A stretch of DNA of 64,000 nucleotides from Segatella baroniae B14 (lineage in GTDB: Bacteria; Bacteroidota; Bacteroidia; Bacteroidales; Bacteroidaceae): assembly GCF_022024235.1 (NCBI RefSeq), contig NZ_CP091799.1, forward strand, positions 660,001-724,000, written 5' to 3'. The stretch's first letter is position 1. The number at the start of each line of letters is the position of its first letter. Of this stretch, positions 61,222-64,000 are shown one piece after another. The notes beneath the pieces are model-generated. The model did no database searches. It was not told the origin of the DNA and worked only from the letters and a program-made list of their open reading frames with translations. The position numbers and the translations under genes are program-made.

Positions 61222-62817
61222 ATGAAAAAAAAATATATTTACATAGCAGCTTTGGGACTAGTGACAATTCCTGCTGCAGCACAGGACACCTATAGCAATG
61301 AAAAAATGATTGCTAATGATCTGAATGGTACGGCAAGATATGTTGCGATGGGTGGTGCGATGGAAGCGCTGGGTGCAGATATTTCTACAATAAGTAGTAA
61401 CCCTGCTGGTATTGGATTATTTAAGAGTAGCCAGATTGCTATTTCTGCTGGTATGGTAGGCCAGTCTGGCGCAAAGACTTCTTTGGATCCTTTTGCTAAT
61501 GGAGTAGGATTTAGTTTTAATGGCAATAAAACAAATGCAAGTTTTGATCAAGCTGGTTTTGTCTTAGCTCGGCGATCAGGAGCTAATTCTTTCTTGAATT
61601 TGTCTTTCAATTTTCATAAAAGTAAGAATTTTGACCAAATTTTGAGTGCTGCAGGTCGGTTGGATAATGCTTCTCTGAATAAACTTACAGCTAATAAGTT
61701 TAAAGGAAATATTCTCAAAGATGGGAACACGACAACCATTGATGCTGCTTATGGTGGTGCTTATAACAGTAAAGGTCAGTATGTGGAGGGTCTTTATGAG
61801 TATTATGATGATAATAAAGATCGCCATATTGATTATTCTAATGGTGAGGAATTTCGTTTTGGTCAATATCAGAAAGGATACATCGGTACTTATGATTTCA
61901 ATATTAGTGGAAACATCCATGATCGTGTTTTCTTAGGTTTTTCTGTAGGTATTCATGATGTGCATTATACATCTAATTCAGTCTATGCGGAAACATTAGA
62001 GAATAACACGTATGGTCAAGCATGGGAAAGTTTACGTATTACAGGTACAGGCTTTGATATGAAAGTGGGTGCTATTTTCCGTCCTATTGAGACCTCTCCG
62101 TTCCGATTTGGTGTTTATATTAATACTCCTACATTCTATAATTTATCTCTTGCGGCTTCAAGTGATATCGAAGGAGGTGAGATAGGTTCAGAAAGAATTA
62201 ATAGAGGAAGTGATGTTCGATTGGACTATAAAATGAATACACCTTGGAAGTTTGGATTAAGTTTAGGTCACACCGTAGGACGATATCTGGCTTTAGGTTT
62301 TACGTACGAATACTCAGATTACAGTTCAATGGATAATCGTATCGATGATGGCGGTTACTATGATTACTATTATGACATTTATTCATCAACATCTGTAAGT
62401 GATGAGGTCATGAATCGTAATACAGATATGGTATTAAAAGGTGTACATACATTGAAGTTGGGTTTTGAATATAAACCCATTTCGACAATAGCTCTTCGTT
62501 TGGGTTACAACTATGTATCACCTAAGTTTGAAAGTGATGGTTTCAGAGATCAGACTCTAGACTCTCAAGGTGTAGCCTACGCAACCTCAACCGATTATAC
62601 CAATTGGAAATCAACTAATCGCATTACAGCAGGTGTCGGTTTTACGTTTGATAAGTTGTACTTAGATATGGCCTATCAATATAGTCAGACGAATGGTGAT
62701 TTTTATCCATTTATGAACTATAGTGTCAATGATGTAGATGGTCGCAACTATGTAGCTCCAACATCAGTCAGCAACAAGCGTAATCAGTTGTTGGTGACAT
62801 TAGGATATAGATTCTAA
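61222..62817 (+). CDS. OmpP1/FadL-type outer membrane protein
   Basis: 531 residues with signal peptide (MKKKYIYIAALGLVTIPAAA). The mature start NDLNGTARYVAMGGAMEALG, then ISSNPAGIGLFKSSQIAIS, is the FadL/TodX plug pattern, with the NPA motif. Many amphipathic strands follow, ending VTLGYRF. The family imports hydrophobic compounds such as fatty acids; Bacteroidota members are often called hemin receptors without proof. It may share a message with the gene upstream. Confidence 0.87.
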   Translation: MKKKYIYIAALGLVTIPAAAQDTYSNEKMIANDLNGTARYVAMGGAMEALGADISTISSNPAGIGLFKSSQIAISAGMVGQSGAKTSLDPFANGVGFSFNGNKTNASFDQAGFVLARRSGANSFLNLSFNFHKSKNFDQILSAAGRLDNASLNKLTANKFKGNILKDGNTTTIDAAYGGAYNSKGQYVEGLYEYYDDNKDRHIDYSNGEEFRFGQYQKGYIGTYDFNISGNIHDRVFLGFSVGIHDVHYTSNSVYAETLENNTYGQAWESLRITGTGFDMKVGAIFRPIETSPFRFGVYINTPTFYNLSLAASSDIEGGEIGSERINRGSDVRLDYKMNTPWKFGLSLGHTVGRYLALGFTYEYSDYSSMDNRIDDGGYYDYYYDIYSSTSVSDEVMNRNTDMVLKGVHTLKLGFEYKPISTIALRLGYNYVSPKFESDGFRDQTLDSQGVAYATSTDYTNWKSTNRITAGVGFTFDKLYLDMAYQYSQTNGDFYPFMNYSVNDVDGRNYVAPTSVSNKRNQLLVTLGYRF

Positions 62818-62883
62818 TTCAATTTAGAATTGTTAGGATTATTATAAAAAATAGGGTTTAATTAAACTTTTCCCTAAAAATAT

Positions 62884-62914
62884 TTGGTAGTTACAATTTT
62901 TAGTCTTATATTTG
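62884..62914 (+). promoter_or_regulatory. Promoter of the unit 62921-63072
   Basis: TTGG (62884-62887) with a T-rich flank, 19-nt spacer, TATATTTG (62907-62914). Confidence 0.7.
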
Positions 62915-62920
62915 CATCAG

Positions 62921-63072
62921 AATTAAGAATGAGGGTTCATAGCCTCTGCTTATTTCAAACAAATTTGATTAAAGATAAAACTTTAAATAAGATTAGTTTT
63001 TTTAGTGGTTAATTTAGTTTTAGTAAGTATGTAAGTAGAGTTTGTCGTGATGACAAACTCTATTTTATTTTT
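62921..63072 (+). ncRNA. Candidate small RNA or small-protein gene
   Basis: In the 331-base gap after the FadL-like gene, a consensus promoter is followed about 150 bases later by a perfect terminator. The only frame is 27 codons (from 62929, MRVHSLCLFQTN...), starting within 8-10 bases of the expected transcript start. A 5' hairpin GAGG/GCCTC can form. The unit ends before the separate promoter of the GHL10 gene, so it is independent. Family not recognised. Confidence 0.45.
63034..63072 (+). terminator. Terminator of the unit 62921-63072
   Basis: An 11-bp perfect stem TAGAGTTTGTC/GACAAACTCTA followed by TTTTATTTTT. Confidence 0.88.
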
Positions 63073-63091
63073 ATACGTTTCTATTGGTTAT

Positions 63092-63122
63092 TTTGTGCGT
63101 TCAATTTTTAGTTGTATCTTTG
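63092..63122 (+). promoter_or_regulatory. Promoter of the GHL10 gene
   Basis: TTTG (63092-63095), 19-nt spacer, TATCTTTG (63115-63122), 26 bases before the ATG. Confidence 0.8.
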
Positions 63123-63148
63123 TAGTCTTAAAATATAAAATCCTAACA

Positions 63149-64000
63149 ATGAAAAAAATCTTTTTACTGATTTTATTACTAGTTTCTATATTGCAAGTGT
63201 CAGCACGGAAGCGAGAGTTTCGTGGCGCTTGGATACAGTGCGTTAATGGACAGTTTCAGGGAATGTCTACTGAGGCTATGCAGAGTAATCTGCTTCATCA
63301 GTTAGATGAATTACAGAAAGATGGTGTTAACGCTATCATTTTTCAGGTACGTGCAGAGTGTGATGCTCTTTATGCGTCCAAGTACGAACCTTGGAGTAGA
63401 TTCCTTACGGGTGTACAGGGACAAGCTCCTTCACCATATTGGGATCCTCTTCAATGGATGGTGGAACAGTGTCACAAACGAGGTATGGAGCTTCATGCTT
63501 GGATAAATCCATATCGAGCTAAAACAAAAGGTACAACAAACTTAGTAAGTAATCATATTGCCATCAAGCATCCAGAACGCGTATTCTCTTATGATAATCT
63601 ATTTATTCTAAATCCAGGTATGCCAGAGAATAGGCAATACATTTATCGGGTAGTAGAGGATATTGTGAATCGTTATGATATTGATGGCTTACATATTGAT
63701 GACTATTTTTATCCGTACCCAGCACCAGGTCAACAAATACCCGACAGTAGACAGTTTGAACAGTATAATCACGGTTTTAGTAATATTGCAGATTGGCGTC
63801 GTGATAATGTGAATATTTTTATTAAGGAGTTAGGTGAAACCATTCATAAAGCAAAGCCATGGGTCAAATTTGGTGTTTCTCCTTTTGGTATATATCGTAA
63901 TCAGAAAAATTCACCAAATGGTTCTGCTACAGCAGGTTTGCAGAATTATGATGATCTTTATGCCGATGTGTTAATGTGGGTAAATAATGGTTGGGTGGAT
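63149..64000 (+). CDS. GHL10-family glycoside hydrolase, secreted (partial at the window end)
   Basis: 284 codons are visible, open to the end. Signal peptide (MKKIFLLILLLVSILQVSA), then the family motifs FRGAWIQCV, GVNAIIFQVRAECDALYAS, HAWINPYRA, the putative catalytic DGLHIDDYFYPYP (about 187-199) and FGVSPFGIYRN. GHL10 (formerly DUF187) enzymes act on glycans in the envelope; relatives are thought to cut de-peptidised peptidoglycan strands. Not part of a visible operon on its left, having its own promoter. Confidence 0.9.
   Translation, partial: MKKIFLLILLLVSILQVSARKREFRGAWIQCVNGQFQGMSTEAMQSNLLHQLDELQKDGVNAIIFQVRAECDALYASKYEPWSRFLTGVQGQAPSPYWDPLQWMVEQCHKRGMELHAWINPYRAKTKGTTNLVSNHIAIKHPERVFSYDNLFILNPGMPENRQYIYRVVEDIVNRYDIDGLHIDDYFYPYPAPGQQIPDSRQFEQYNHGFSNIADWRRDNVNIFIKELGETIHKAKPWVKFGVSPFGIYRNQKNSPNGSATAGLQNYDDLYADVLMWVNNGWVD

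Noticed and set aside
1..64000. Phage, transposon, toxin-antitoxin, restriction or CRISPR defence systems
   Set aside because: No integrase, transposase, repeat array, nuclease/methylase pair or paired small toxin genes were seen; the window is core metabolic and envelope genes.

Overview
The window is an ordinary stretch of chromosome from a Bacteroidota bacterium, most likely Prevotella or a close Bacteroidales relative. Evidence is low GC, genes without clear Shine-Dalgarno sites, and many starts preceded by the phylum promoter (TTTG/TTGG, 19-21 nt, TAnnTTTG). Typical Bacteroidota families are also present: Porin_10, a type IX secretion plug protein, DUF4293, DUF4295, DUF3810, a DUF5112-type giant sensor kinase and a Bacteroidota-type omega subunit. 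I saw no tRNA, rRNA, phage, insertion sequence or CRISPR array.

Layout. 0-6 kb: glnS-TPR-dedA on the minus strand, an mltG broken by a one-base frameshift, and gph. 6-11 kb: a MacAB-TolC-type efflux operon and ribE. 11.4-19 kb: a structured RNA upstream of ribE, an envelope operon (DUF4468-like, small membrane protein, Porin_10, menA, HD hydrolase) and uvrB. 19-24 kb: bamD-omega-DUF4293 and a YihY/BrkB membrane protein. 23-29.5 kb: nudC, a 5'-nucleotidase, a DnaJ-like chaperone, a zinc-ribbon protein and a GH25 muramidase. 29.5-35.5 kb: a hexuronate block with a NhaC antiporter, UxaA, a LacI regulator and, divergently, kdgK-kdgA. UxaA makes 2-keto-3-deoxygluconate, KdgK phosphorylates it and KdgA splits it into pyruvate and glyceraldehyde 3-phosphate.

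35.5-41 kb: a two-module sensor kinase overlapping its response regulator gene, then a membrane protein and an SDR. 41-47 kb: DUF3810, a GH2 beta-galactosidase, a small barrel protein and a type IX secretion plug protein. 47-54 kb: DMP19-smpB, metH (without reactivation domain), a HAD phosphatase and map-tsaD-cinA. 54-59 kb: rpmB-rpmG-DUF4295, ftsY, rimO and two HU genes. The second HU gene encodes HU, a membrane segment and LysM, so it could tie DNA to the cell wall. 59-64 kb: prmA, a Tyr/Trp/Gly-rich secreted protein, a FadL-like barrel and the start of a GHL10 glycosidase.

The least explained signals are transcription units with promoter and terminator but no convincing gene: 11484-11728 (structured, reminiscent of 6S RNA or a riboswitch), 3985-4080, 62921-63072 and, more weakly, 20813-20964. 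Others are the HU-LysM tether, the double sensor kinase whose signal-peptide codons lie in another frame inside the kdgA terminator, and a shared promoter spacer in front of bamD and rpmB. The two apparent one-base losses (mltG and the kinase 5' end) may be sequence errors.
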